Assembly (NCBI GenBank): GCA_002086835.1
Contig: MVIG01000033.1
Location: 1-58,700 of the forward strand
Origin: Mycolicibacterium porcinum
GTDB taxonomy: Bacteria; Actinomycetota; Actinomycetes; Mycobacteriales; Mycobacteriaceae
Direction of reading: 5' to 3'
Length of the DNA stretch: 58,700 nucleotides
The position numbers and the translations under genes were made by a program. The notes under the pieces were generated by a model, which made no database searches, was not told the origin of the DNA, and saw only the letters and a list, made by a program, of their open reading frames with translations. Positions 27,423 to 36,365 of the stretch are shown here, one piece after another. Numbering within the stretch: position 1 is the stretch's first letter; the number at the start of each line of letters is the position of its first letter.

Positions 27423-28949
27423 TCAGCCCGCGAGATCCCAGACTTCGCCCTTGTAGCCCAGCGCGTTAGCCGCAACGTACAAGCTGTTGAGGTTGTAGCC
27501 AGCCGCCTGGCCGGCTTCACGCACAGCAGCGCCTCGCACCTTCTCATGACCCTTGACACGCAGGTCTGACAGATGACCGTCAAGCCAGTTGCGGCACGAC
27601 AACTTGCGCCCGGCCCGTTTCTCCGACCTGTGCTCTTCCAAACTCACCACGCTGGCCGACCGCTCACCCTGAACGGCCCGTTCATCCTCGCCGACCTGCA
27701 CAGATCCGCCCTGAACGGCCTGTTCACCCTGAACGCCCTCGACCAGTTGATACCGCTTGCCGCCAGCAACAGGAATGACCACGATCACCCCCTCGACAAC
27801 CAACTCGGCAAGAGCTTCATTCAGCAGCTTCCGACGATGCGACTTGCCTAGCGCTGTACTCAGATCGCTGGCCGATGCCTGCCCGCACCGCTTGAAGAGC
27901 GTATTAACGACACTGGTCTTCACCGATTCGGTCTGCGCACGGCGATGGTTCTCGCGGCCCTCCCAACGAAGCACATCGTTCTTACGCCGCTCACGGATCG
28001 CAGCAGCCTGAATCTCGGTTTCCTCGACCTGCAACGAGGCACGGGTGCGGTCTGACACCTCCATGATCTCCCCGGCACGGTGCCACTCCCACGACGTGAC
28101 CTTGATCTCCCCATGCATGATCGCCATCAGCGCGGCCACCTTGCAGCGAGTCAGCAACGCACGGCCATCGAGGGCGTCTACCTCGCCGCGATTGCGCGCG
28201 GTGTTAGCAGCCTTGATCGCAGCCGCGATCTCGGGAACCGCATAGACGATCTCGACCACTCCGTCAGCACCTGGGGTCCATGCCGGCATGTCGGCGTCCA
28301 ACGGTTCAGGATCGTCGAACTCGCCATCGGTGATGTTCGGATCAGTCACCGACACCCACAGGAACCGCTGCGGAGTACCGCCAGACGTGTCGCTGAACAG
28401 CACCCCAGTGTGGCCCGGCTGCGCGCCCACCGACATGCACGCCCGATAGGAATGAGCCGGAACGTTACGGCTAGCGCCCTTGGTCGCATTGGCCTGCCCG
28501 AGCTGCTCACCCATCGCCATGCTCTTGATCGTCGGCAGCAGGATGCTGCCCTGAACCTTCGTCAATCCCGTCGATGTGTCGATCTCGGGCACATCGAAGA
28601 TGACCGGCACAACCTCAACTGGGTCGGACCTCTTAGTAAACGCTTCCGCGATCCCCTGCCCCGAACCCAGTGGCAAGACCAGAACATCCACGGGCCATGC
28701 CAAAGCAGCCACCTTTGCGCTGGCTCCCTTACCGGTGCCCGACCGACCTACAAACGCGCACAACAGATTCAAACTGGCTCGGCCACCAATCACACCCGGC
28801 AGCTGCACAAGATGCGGAACGCTCGCCGAAACCCTCAGCAACACCCCAAACAGCACCGCCCAGGGCGACACATGGCGAGCCTGAGCCCACTCATATATCT
28901 TCCGCAGCTGATCGCTACCTGACTCCAAGAAGAACTGTTCACTAGTCAA
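27423..28949 (-). CDS. P-loop ATPase of DUF3987-like replication type
   Basis: The 508-residue protein has a Walker-A-like GRSGTGKGAS (about 68-77) in which Gly replaces the usual Ser/Thr after Lys. VVPVIFDVPEID (about 113-124) serves as Walker B, and GGTPQRFLWV (about 194) follows. A winged-helix segment (LSTALGKSHRRKLLNEALAEL, about 375) precedes a repetitive linker (VQGE/AVQG units, about 405-435) and a basic C-terminal domain. DUF3987-type proteins accompany primases in mobile elements, so replication or maintenance is likely. The start is TTG 28949 with AGGA upstream. It is the last gene of the int-xis-ATPase strand. Confidence 0.65.
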   Translation of the reverse strand: MTSEQFFLESGSDQLRKIYEWAQARHVSPWAVLFGVLLRVSASVPHLVQLPGVIGGRASLNLLCAFVGRSGTGKGASAKVAALAWPVDVLVLPLGSGQGIAEAFTKRSDPVEVVPVIFDVPEIDTSTGLTKVQGSILLPTIKSMAMGEQLGQANATKGASRNVPAHSYRACMSVGAQPGHTGVLFSDTSGGTPQRFLWVSVTDPNITDGEFDDPEPLDADMPAWTPGADGVVEIVYAVPEIAAAIKAANTARNRGEVDALDGRALLTRCKVAALMAIMHGEIKVTSWEWHRAGEIMEVSDRTRASLQVEETEIQAAAIRERRKNDVLRWEGRENHRRAQTESVKTSVVNTLFKRCGQASASDLSTALGKSHRRKLLNEALAELVVEGVIVVIPVAGGKRYQLVEGVQGEQAVQGGSVQVGEDERAVQGERSASVVSLEEHRSEKRAGRKLSCRNWLDGHLSDLRVKGHEKVRGAAVREAGQAAGYNLNSLYVAANALGYKGEVWDLAG

Positions 28950-28970
28950 TTGATTGTCCTAAATTGATTG

Positions 28971-28991
28971 CACTGCAACAGAAGTGCAGTG
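28971..28991. promoter_or_regulatory. Small inverted repeat between xis-like and ATPase genes
   Basis: CACTGCA (28971-28977) and TGCAGTG (28985-28991) form a perfect 7-bp inverted repeat with a seven-base centre, in the 64-base gap upstream of the ATPase gene. It could be an operator or an RNA hairpin. Confidence 0.35.
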
Positions 28992-29013
28992 GATCTGCTC
29001 ATAAGAGAAGCCG

Positions 29014-29199
29014 CTACGCGGCGTCGAACATGGCTTCAAAGTGCGCCACGATCTCATGCCGCTTCCATACGCGACGACGCCCCTGCTTAGCGGACTTAGG
29101 GAGCTGCCCCAACCGCTCCCAGTACCGCACCGTGTCGATGCTCCGACCGCAGTAATCCGCGAAACCGGCAGCGTCGATGAATAGAGCATTTTCGGACAC
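29014..29199 (-). CDS. Excisionase-like MerR-type HTH protein
   Basis: The 61-residue protein is essentially one winged HTH: FADYCGRSIDTVRYWERLG, then QGRRRVWKRHEIVAHFEAMF. This is the AlpA/excisionase fold used as a recombination directionality factor or regulator by actinobacterial elements. I choose GTG 29199 because GAGG lies six bases upstream; the reading frame opens at 29364, but that extension is low-complexity. It lies directly downstream of the integrase gene on the same strand, as expected for a xis gene. Confidence 0.7.
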   Translation of the reverse strand: MSENALFIDAAGFADYCGRSIDTVRYWERLGQLPKSAKQGRRRVWKRHEIVAHFEAMFDAA

Positions 29200-29406
29200 G
29201 TCCAACCTCAGAATCTCAGCAGCACGAATAGACCCCTGCCGTTCAGGCTTGCGCGGTTGCGCACTGGACGCCGTGGGGTTCGTGTCAGGTTGGTGCGCTG
29301 TCGTTGCTACGTGCTGTGGGCGTCCACCAGGTGGCGACAGTACACGAACACCTGTTCGATGCAACGCGGCGCGCCGAGCGTGTCGCGACCGACCGTCTAG
29401 CGGCCC

Positions 29407-30552
29407 TTACCTCAGCACCGAATCAATCGCATCCCGTGTCCGGTCGTCCGAATCCGGCCACAGGTGCGAATAGGTGTCCAGTGTCTCCGCAGCAGACGCA
29501 TGTCCCAACCGTGCCTGCACCGTCTTTACGGATTCCCCGTACCGGATAAGCAAGCTGGCGTAGTAGTGCCTCAGCGAGTGCAGGCCGCTACGTGGCCCGA
29601 GCTTTGCAGCCTTCGCCGCCGCGTTCCAGTGGTAACCGAACGACGACTTGGGAACGGCCTTGCCGTTCCAGGTGAACGCCAGCCCCTCGGGACTGGGCGG
29701 AAACTGTTTCATGTGTTCTTTGAGCGCCTCGACCACCACATCAGGCAACGGAATCGTCCGATAGCTCGCCTGCGTTTTCGGCGGTCCGAACGTGACGGGA
29801 TTTGCCCGGATGAGTTGCTGGTCAACCTTCACCGTGCCAGTACGGTCACCGGAGTTCTCGGGTAGATGTAGCCGGTCTACGACCAAGCCGAAGCACTCCC
29901 CTTTTCTCATCCCGGTACCGGCGGCGAAAGTTGCCAGCGCTTGCAGCTCGTCGGGTAGCTTGCTCCGCACAGTCTCGAACTGCTGGGTCGTCGGCGGCAC
30001 AACCTTCGTGGGCACCTTTGTCGGCAGCTTGGTTCCTTCGCACGGATTAGACGCAATGCACTTGTCGCGCACCGTATCTTTGAAGATGCCGAACACAACT
30101 CCGTGCACTACCCCCACCGTCGACGGTGCCAGCTCAATCCCGGCTACCCATGCCTGTATCTCGCTCGGGAGGACGGCAGATATTGGGCGGTCACCAAGCA
30201 CCGGATAGGCGTGGAGCCGCAACCGGCTCTCCACGTGCTCCGCAGAGCTGTCCCGATGCACCTGTCGCTTGCGCCATGCCTCCGCATAGTCGCGGAAAGT
30301 GACCTGGCCCTTAGCGGGGTCAACGTACGCGCCGGTATGCAAGTCGGAACTAAGTTCCTTCACGCGCCTGTCTGCGTCGGCGCGCTTCTCGTATGACTCG
30401 GTGAGTTCCTTGCCGTCCGGACCGACCCATCGGACGCGCCACCGCCTGCCGGTGCCGTGCAGCTTGTTGCACACCTGCGTGCCGGTCTGCCTGAAGTGCG
30501 TCTTATCCATGCACCACACCGGGCCGTCTGCATTGTCGGCGGGGTAGAACAC
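29407..30552 (-). CDS. int: Tyrosine-type site-specific integrase
   Basis: The 381-residue protein has an arm-type DNA-binding N-terminal region (RRWRVRWVGPDGKELTESYE), a core-binding SAM-like domain (about 85-165) and a complete catalytic domain. Conserved residues are Arg216 (GTGMRKGE), Lys259 (PPKTQASYRT), His325-x-x-Arg328 (HSLRHYYAS), His351 (LGHAS) and Tyr361 (DTYSHLW). The frame is open to 30705, but GTG 30552 has a good ribosome site (GGAAGGG) and leaves the tandem arm-like repeats outside the gene; GTG 30633 is another option. It sits beside attR and reads in the same direction as rnpB. Confidence 0.93.
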   Translation of the reverse strand: MFYPADNADGPVWCMDKTHFRQTGTQVCNKLHGTGRRWRVRWVGPDGKELTESYEKRADADRRVKELSSDLHTGAYVDPAKGQVTFRDYAEAWRKRQVHRDSSAEHVESRLRLHAYPVLGDRPISAVLPSEIQAWVAGIELAPSTVGVVHGVVFGIFKDTVRDKCIASNPCEGTKLPTKVPTKVVPPTTQQFETVRSKLPDELQALATFAAGTGMRKGECFGLVVDRLHLPENSGDRTGTVKVDQQLIRANPVTFGPPKTQASYRTIPLPDVVVEALKEHMKQFPPSPEGLAFTWNGKAVPKSSFGYHWNAAAKAAKLGPRSGLHSLRHYYASLLIRYGESVKTVQARLGHASAAETLDTYSHLWPDSDDRTRDAIDSVLR

Positions 30553-30651
30553 CTGCTCACCCTTCCGGGGTGCTCGGTGCCACTGATCCTCTACGCCTGC
30601 CCGTACGGAGCGCTTGATACCCGGAGAGTTCACAACGGGATCGCATGCTGA

Positions 30652-30673
30652 TCTGCGTAGCCTCTGCGTAGCG
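30652..30673. repeat. Right tandem 11-bp repeats, putative integrase arm sites
   Basis: TCTGCGTAGCC (30652-30662) and TCTGCGTAGCG (30663-30673) lie 40 bases inside attR, in the same orientation as the pair at 24372-24393. Two such pairs flanking the element are best explained as arm-type sites of its integrase. Confidence 0.7.
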
Positions 30674-30715
30674 ACATGGCCAAACAGCCGGATAGCGCCT
30701 GGCAAGAGGCGGTGG

Positions 30716-31107
<392 letters not shown>

Positions 31108-31131
31108 GCTGATCACCGTACCCTTATTTTC

Positions 31132-31584
31132 ATGGTCCAGGTGCCACCGGCCCGATATTTGCTCCGTGCGAAGGATCTCGCGGACGCCCGTTACGCGGAG
31201 CCGATCACCGTCGACGATCTCGCGGCGGCCGCCGGATTGTCGCGGGCTCACTTCAGCCGGATGTTCACCCGCACCTTCGGCGAGTCGCCGCGGGCCTATC
31301 TGCAGAGCCGGCGCCTCGAACGGGCCGCGGCGCTGCTGCGCAACACCGATCGTTCGGTCGCCGACATCTGTGTGATGGTCGGCCTGCACAGCGTCGGTTC
31401 GTTCACCACGAACTTCGCGCGGGTGTACGGCAAGCCCCCGGCCGCCTACCGGGCGAGCCTGCCACCGGCCATGCTTCGCGCCCCGGTGCCCAGCTGCATC
31501 CTGGCGCGCGACACCCGGCGGCCGCATACCGGCCGGGCCAAGACAGCACAAACGGAGAAGACGGCCGGGCCGGAGCGGACGTAG
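31132..31584 (+). CDS. AraC-family regulator, DNA-binding domain only
   Basis: The 150-residue protein consists almost wholly of an AraC double HTH: ITVDDLAAAAGLSRAHFSRM and then RSVADICVMVGLHSVGSFTT with YGKPPAAYR. No sensing domain is present; the basic C-terminal tail is about 35 residues. ATG 31132 lies only 25 bases from the rnpB 5' end, so the two divergent promoters must overlap. The VOC gene follows after nine bases and is probably co-transcribed. Confidence 0.88.
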   Translation: MVQVPPARYLLRAKDLADARYAEPITVDDLAAAAGLSRAHFSRMFTRTFGESPRAYLQSRRLERAAALLRNTDRSVADICVMVGLHSVGSFTTNFARVYGKPPAAYRASLPPAMLRAPVPSCILARDTRRPHTGRAKTAQTEKTAGPERT

Positions 31585-31593
31585 CGTCTGCTC

Positions 31594-32013
31594 ATGATGA
31601 AAATCGCTTACACGCATCTGTGGGTTCACGATCAGGAAGTCGCGCTGAAGTTCTGGACCGAGAAGGTGGGAATGGAAGTGCGCGAGGACGTTTCGTTTCC
31701 GGAGGAGATGGGTGACTTCCGGTGGGTGACGGTCGGCCCGCCCGGGCAGGACGATGTGGGCATCGTGTTGATGGCCGTACCCGGTGAGCCGGTGATGGAT
31801 GAGCAGACCCGCAAACAGGTACAGGACCTGACCGCAAAAGGCTTCGCCGGCACGGTGTTTCTGACCACCGACGACTGTCAGAAGAGCTACGAGGAGCTGA
31901 CCGCCCGCGGCGTCGAGTTCACCGAGCCGCCGAACCAGATGCCCTACGGCATCGACTCCGGTTTCCGTGACCCGTCGGGCAACAGCGTCCGGCTGACTCA
32001 GCGCACCGACTAA
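31594..32013 (+). CDS. VOC (glyoxalase/bleomycin resistance) family protein
   Basis: The 139-residue protein has the paired beta-alpha-beta layout of the VOC fold: YTHLWVHDQEVALKFWTEKVGMEV at the start and GIDSGFRDPSGNSVRLTQ at the end. The usual second metal-ligand acid is not obvious in the final strand, so it may bind rather than transform its ligand. It sits nine bases after an AraC-type gene, an arrangement common for small detoxification or antibiotic-binding proteins. The substrate is unknown. Confidence 0.82.
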   Translation: MMKIAYTHLWVHDQEVALKFWTEKVGMEVREDVSFPEEMGDFRWVTVGPPGQDDVGIVLMAVPGEPVMDEQTRKQVQDLTAKGFAGTVFLTTDDCQKSYEELTARGVEFTEPPNQMPYGIDSGFRDPSGNSVRLTQRTD

Positions 32014-32319
32014 GCCGCGGTCGCGCAACTGCCGATCGAATAGGCAACAACTGTCAGCGCCGTTCTTACAGTTCTGTGGCTCACGGTATTTCGCACCAAA
32101 GCAATGGCGGTGACGAGGCCACCGCGCGACCAAATCATCAACCCAGCCTCACCAGACCGAATGCCGATCAGAGAAGTAAAGGTTGCGGGCGGTGGCTTGA
32201 TGTTTTCGATGTAAGAGCGACCATGCCCAGATGGCACCTTGGGGTGGCGACCCAATGGTTCAGAAACCCCCGAACGCTCGGAAGGGGTTTCTGAACCATT
32301 GGGTCAGGAGCGGTCCCGC
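32014..32319. other. Intergenic region with one hairpin only
   Basis: Apart from the long hairpin at 32250-32304 I see no gene or RNA here. A minus-strand frame of 81 codons (32010-32255) lacks a ribosome site and a recognisable family. Confidence 0.4.
32250..32304. terminator. Perfect 21-bp hairpin between convergent genes
   Basis: Arms 32250-32270 and 32284-32304 are exact complements over 21 bases (ACCCAATGGTTC...), with a 13-base loop. It lies between the VOC gene and the convergent glycine-rich protein gene, so it could stop transcription from both sides. There is no T-run. Confidence 0.7.
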
Positions 32320-33063
32320 TTAGCGGCCGATGCCGCCGCCGAAACCTGTGCCAAATCCAGCGCCGCCAACCGGGGTGGTGAGTTCACCGCCAGTGCCGGT
32401 GGACAGGCCGCCCCCGTCAGGGCCGAGGTTGGTCGATCCGCCCGTATTTAGCCCCCCGCTGCCGATCGGGGTCGTGACACCGCCACCGACGTTGGCATCC
32501 CCCGACGTGTCGGTTGACGGGAAGAACGGATTCGGCAGACCGATGTTCGAGCCACCCTCGACACCGCCACCACCGATCGGCGTGTTCACCCCGCCACCAC
32601 CGTTGACATCCCCGGACGCGCCGGTTGGCGGGAAGAACGGATTCGGCAGACCGATGTTCGAGCCACCCTCGACACCGCCACCACCGATCGGCGTGTTCAC
32701 CCCGCCACCACCGTTGACATCCCCGGACGCGCCGGTTGGCGGGAAGAACGGATTCGGCAGACCGATGTTCGAGCCACCCTCGACACCGCCACCACCGATC
32801 GGCGTGTTCACCCCGCCACCACCGTTGACATCCCCGGACGCGCCGGTCGGCGGGAAGAAAGGATTCGGCAGACCGATGTTCGAGCCACCCTCGACACCGC
32901 CACCACCGATCGGAGTAGTGACATTGCCGCCGGTGCCGCCTGACACATCATCGTCCGCCGCCGCCGCACCCGCTACCACCAGCGGAATTAGACCGCCGGC
33001 GAGAATCGCTGCCGCCCCAGTACCAAGCCCAACAATGACGCGGTGATGTCGGATCTTGCTCAT
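32320..33063 (-). CDS. Secreted glycine-rich protein with 37-residue repeats
   Basis: The 247-residue protein starts with a Sec signal peptide (basic MSKIRHHR, hydrophobic core, cleavage near AGAAAA/DDD, about residue 36). It then has four copies of a 37-residue unit containing TPIGGGGVEGGSNIGLPNPF and a fifth, decayed copy. The C-terminal ~45 residues are Gly/Thr-rich. There are no Cys residues and no catalytic motif, so it is probably an extracellular or cell-wall structural protein. ATG 33063 is preceded by GGAGAGG. The repeats are nearly identical at DNA level. I know no named family. Confidence 0.8.
   Translation of the reverse strand: MSKIRHHRVIVGLGTGAAAILAGGLIPLVVAGAAAADDDVSGGTGGNVTTPIGGGGVEGGSNIGLPNPFFPPTGASGDVNGGGGVNTPIGGGGVEGGSNIGLPNPFFPPTGASGDVNGGGGVNTPIGGGGVEGGSNIGLPNPFFPPTGASGDVNGGGGVNTPIGGGGVEGGSNIGLPNPFFPSTDTSGDANVGGGVTTPIGSGGLNTGGSTNLGPDGGGLSTGTGGELTTPVGGAGFGTGFGGGIGR
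32479..32922. repeat. Four 111-bp tandem repeats (coding)
   Basis: The marker CGTTGACATC recurs at 32601, 32712 and 32823, exactly 111 bases apart. The three central units are almost identical and the outermost more diverged. The repeat is in frame (37 codons), so changes in copy number would keep the protein readable. Confidence 0.85.
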
Positions 33064-33469
33064 GTAGATACCTCTCCAGTTCGTGAATCGATCACATGTG
33101 GCTGTTGGGACTCCGCCATCGTGCGCGCCCACCCCCGACGACCCGAATATCGAGCGCGATGCCCAACTCGTTACACCGCTGCATTGATACGACGTTGCTG
33201 GATCGTTGCCCACGCCCTTTCGCACACTCGACAACCGCTCTGCCGTACGCAGCCACCATCGCGACATGAGCCGTGCTGCGATTCCACCGCACCGACGCCG
33301 TACGTATCCAGAAAACACAGGTTGAGCAGGTCGATGGTCAGATTCGACTGTCCGGGCGGAAACCCGGGCCCGGGATCAAAACCCATGTCGCACAAGCACT
33401 TGGCCGTCACATCGCGCGCCGCGGCGGCGACGCCCGGGCCGCACAGAAAGGGCCTGGGCGCCCCACCAC
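33064..33469. other. Intergenic region without recognisable gene
   Basis: This 406-base stretch holds the upstream region of the glycine-rich protein gene. Short open frames on both strands have no ribosome site and no family signature, and I see no stable hairpin or tRNA. It may contain a decayed gene. Confidence 0.4.
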
Positions 33470-34753
33470 CTAAGCCGCGCAGCGCGCGAACTCGATCGCG
33501 ACCCGCAGCTCGGTCACGCTCTCGTATCTCTCGATGGGCCCGGGTGGCGGCGGGGCTGCGGACCGGTACACCGCCCCGGTCGGGGTGACGAATTCGGCCA
33601 TGTGGACACCGTTCTCGTCACTCGTCGTTACCCTCCATCCGGGTGATTCTTTGACGTAATTGCAGCGTTCGCACTCGCCGAGCCCGTTGAGCACACTGGT
33701 CGGGCCGCCACCGGCATGAGGTTGTGCATGGTCGTGGTGACGGATTGGCGCGTCGCAGTACGGGGTTCTGCAGGTCTGGTCCCGCAGCTCGATGAACTGG
33801 GCCAGCGCCTTGGGAAACAGCCGCGACCGCGACTCCATCGCCGCCAGCGCACCAGATTCCGGATGCCGGTAGAGCCGACGCAGCGTCGCCCGGGAACGCT
33901 CGTCGGCCACCGCCTCACTCACCAAGTTGCGGGCCACCGACGCCGGAACCGGCCCGTATCCCTCGACCACTGCCGGACTCTCGTCGTCCCCAAACAGCGT
34001 CTGGTCGGACAGCACCAGGCCGACCGCCACGGGCTCCGGCACTTCGGCGGGACGGCCCGTCACGCGCTCGTACACCGTGTCGGCCATCACCTGGCCGCGG
34101 GTCCGGCCGTCGAACGTCGTGTCCGCAGATCTCTTCAGCGCCGCGTACACACCGACGCCCTTCTGCATCGGCAACAACACGCCCAGCCACGCCATGCAAT
34201 CCGGCGCCGGCCGGATGGTCACCGTGCGATCCTCTGCCGCCTTCGCCGCCCGATCGACGATGGCCTGCGGGTCCAGACGATAGGCAATCTTCTTGGCCTC
34301 CGCCTCGATCCGCTTATTGCCCATGCCTTCGAGTTTCGTTACATCGCCACACATCTCGGCATCCAGCGCCCGGCGATCCTCGACCGCCAGACATGCCGAT
34401 TCCCGCACGATCAAGGTCGCCCGCCATTCCGACAGCACCCCGGACTCCAGCGCGGCCAACGTGTGCGGCATCTCGTACACCAACGCCTTGGCGAAGCCGA
34501 GGTGGCGGCTCCCCCGGTTCGGCGAATCATGGCGCGCCAGCGCGATCTCCGAGGCCAACCCACGACCCCGTTTCGCTCTCGTCACGCCCGCGGCGGCTTC
34601 GGCGGCCCGGCGTTTCTCGTCCAACAACGCCGCACAGCGGGCCTGCCCCGCCGCCGCGGCCGACTTGGCCCGCTCGAGTTCCTCGATGTGCCGGTGCAGC
34701 TCAGCCTCGTCGGCATGCAGATTGACCTGGGCCAATGCCGCGATATCGAACAT
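33470..34753 (-). CDS. 13E12-type HNH endonuclease-domain protein (DUF222)
   Basis: The 427-residue protein has a helical DUF222-like N-terminal region and a C-terminal HNH domain: CRTPYCDAPIRHHDHAQPHAGG, then NGLGECERCNYVKESPGW, about residues 335-390. This is the 13E12 repeat family, numerous in mycobacterial genomes and often mobile or duplicated. The nuclease activity is predicted, not known. I start at ATG 34753 (MFDIAALAQVNLH); the frame opens ten codons earlier at 34783, and no ribosome site is obvious. Confidence 0.85.
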   Translation of the reverse strand: MFDIAALAQVNLHADEAELHRHIEELERAKSAAAAGQARCAALLDEKRRAAEAAAGVTRAKRGRGLASEIALARHDSPNRGSRHLGFAKALVYEMPHTLAALESGVLSEWRATLIVRESACLAVEDRRALDAEMCGDVTKLEGMGNKRIEAEAKKIAYRLDPQAIVDRAAKAAEDRTVTIRPAPDCMAWLGVLLPMQKGVGVYAALKRSADTTFDGRTRGQVMADTVYERVTGRPAEVPEPVAVGLVLSDQTLFGDDESPAVVEGYGPVPASVARNLVSEAVADERSRATLRRLYRHPESGALAAMESRSRLFPKALAQFIELRDQTCRTPYCDAPIRHHDHAQPHAGGGPTSVLNGLGECERCNYVKESPGWRVTTSDENGVHMAEFVTPTGAVYRSAAPPPPGPIERYESVTELRVAIEFARCAA

Positions 34754-34789
34754 ATTTTCGACTATGCCACACGGGTATGACAAGTCGGC

Positions 34790-36343
34790 TCAGCCCATCC
34801 GCCGCAGCACCATCACGTTGTCGATCAGGACGCCGCGCTGACCGTCCGGGCCGGTCGCCTCCCGCTCATCAGTTCCCACCCGGACCCGCTCCCATTGCGC
34901 CTCATCGAGGTTCAGCGAGTCGACCACGGAGTCGGCGCTGGGGAACTCGAATCTCCGAACATGCTCAGGGGCCCAGGGCGGCGCGGCACCGTGATCGACG
35001 ATGACCAGCAGACCGCCGTCGGCCACCGCACCGGCGGCCCGACGCAGCACACCGGCGCGGTCCAGGGCTACCGGCGACTGCAGAAACTGCGCCGAGACCA
35101 GGTCGAAGCGCCCATCGGGCAGGCTCTCGGAAAGATCGTGGCGTTCGAACGTGATGCGGTCGGCCACGCCCCGCTCCCGCGCTTCGGCGGCCGCGCGGGC
35201 GAGCGCGGTGTCGGAGACGTCGACTCCCGTGACCCGCCAGCCCTGTTCGGCGAGCCAGACGGAATCGCCGCCCTCACCGCAGCCCAGATCCAGCGCCCGG
35301 CCCGCGGGCAGGTCCGCGGCGATCTTGGCCAGCTGGGCGTTGACGCGTCCGCTCCAGATCCGGCCGCGCTGACCATAGTGCCGTTCCCAGTACTGGGCGG
35401 TGACGGCCGTCTGGGCGGGCCACGGTGGCACCGGGAGCCCGACGTCTTCGCCGAGCAGGTGCTGAAGGACGGCCGCGCCGGCCTGACTGCCGGATGCGAC
35501 GGCCGTGGCGACTTGAGGCATCTGGGCACCGAGGTCGCCCGCGGCGAACAGGCCGGGCACCGAGGTGCGGGCGAACCCGTCGACGACGAGAGCGTCGGCC
35601 GCGATCGGCCCGGGCGCCGCGACGGCGCCGAGGTGCGCGGCCAGCGGTGAGCGTTGGTGCAGCGTGGCGGCGACCAGCGCGCCGCGCCTGGCCATCGTGG
35701 TGCCGTCGGTGAATGCGACAGCCGTCAGTTCGCCGTCGTGCGAGACGAGACGGGCGATCGGACGCTCGTCGACGCCGATGCCTGCCGCGTCCAACTGCTT
35801 GACCTGTGCGTCGTCCAGCCCGCTGTCCCCGTTGGTGAGCACCACCACGTCGTCGGTCCAGCCGCGCATCATCAACGCCGAGTGCACGGCACGGCCTCCT
35901 TGGGCGATCACCGCGACCGGCGCATCTCGCACCTCCCAGCCGTGACAGAACGGACAGTGGAAAACCGAACGGCCCCATAGCTCTTCGAGCCCGTCGAGGC
36001 GCGGCGCCCGGTATTCCATGCCGGTGGCCAGCAGCACCGTCCTGGCCTGCTCACGAGTTCCGTCGGCGAGCTCGAGGGTGAATCCCGGTTCCCCGCCGAC
36101 GACTTCGCCGGTCCGCACCTCCACCGTGGGGTACGCGGCCAGTTCGGCGCGGCCGGCCGCATACAGGTCGGCGGGCGGGCGCCCGTCGCTGCCCAGCAGG
36201 CCGCCGATGCCGTCTGCGGCCAGGTTGCTCTGATTTCCCGCGTCGACGAGCAGTACGCGCCGCCGCGCCCGGCCCAGCACCAGCGCCGCACTCAGGCCGG
36301 CCGCACCTCCGCCGACGATGACGCAATCCCAGATGTTCTCCAT
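34790..36343 (-). CDS. Fused thioredoxin-reductase-like flavoprotein and SAM methyltransferase
   Basis: The 517-residue protein combines two enzymes. Residues 1-300 are an FAD/NAD(P) oxidoreductase with CVIVGGGAAGLSAALVLG and a redox pair in FHCPFCHGWEVRD (Cys130, Cys133), the CxxCHG form seen in dithiol oxidases such as GliT and HlmI. Residues ~315-517 are a class I methyltransferase with LDLGCGEGGDSVWLAEQGW (about 350), TehB-like. A flavin thiol oxidase joined to a methyltransferase suggests protection against, or modification of, reactive thiols; this is inference. It starts at ATG 36343 and diverges from an XRE-cupin regulator across 47 bases. Confidence 0.85.
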   Translation of the reverse strand: MENIWDCVIVGGGAAGLSAALVLGRARRRVLLVDAGNQSNLAADGIGGLLGSDGRPPADLYAAGRAELAAYPTVEVRTGEVVGGEPGFTLELADGTREQARTVLLATGMEYRAPRLDGLEELWGRSVFHCPFCHGWEVRDAPVAVIAQGGRAVHSALMMRGWTDDVVVLTNGDSGLDDAQVKQLDAAGIGVDERPIARLVSHDGELTAVAFTDGTTMARRGALVAATLHQRSPLAAHLGAVAAPGPIAADALVVDGFARTSVPGLFAAGDLGAQMPQVATAVASGSQAGAAVLQHLLGEDVGLPVPPWPAQTAVTAQYWERHYGQRGRIWSGRVNAQLAKIAADLPAGRALDLGCGEGGDSVWLAEQGWRVTGVDVSDTALARAAAEARERGVADRITFERHDLSESLPDGRFDLVSAQFLQSPVALDRAGVLRRAAGAVADGGLLVIVDHGAAPPWAPEHVRRFEFPSADSVVDSLNLDEAQWERVRVGTDEREATGPDGQRGVLIDNVMVLRRMG

Positions 36344-36365
36344 GACTCCGAGCTTGCCCAATACA

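Noticed and set aside
32479-32922. CRISPR-like regularly spaced repeats
   Set aside because: The units are contiguous 111-bp in-frame coding repeats with no unique spacers and no cas genes nearby.
33171-33410. A 79-codon minus-strand frame in the gap before the HNH gene
   Set aside because: There is no ribosome site, no recognisable domain and no neighbour on the same transcript; left as non-coding.
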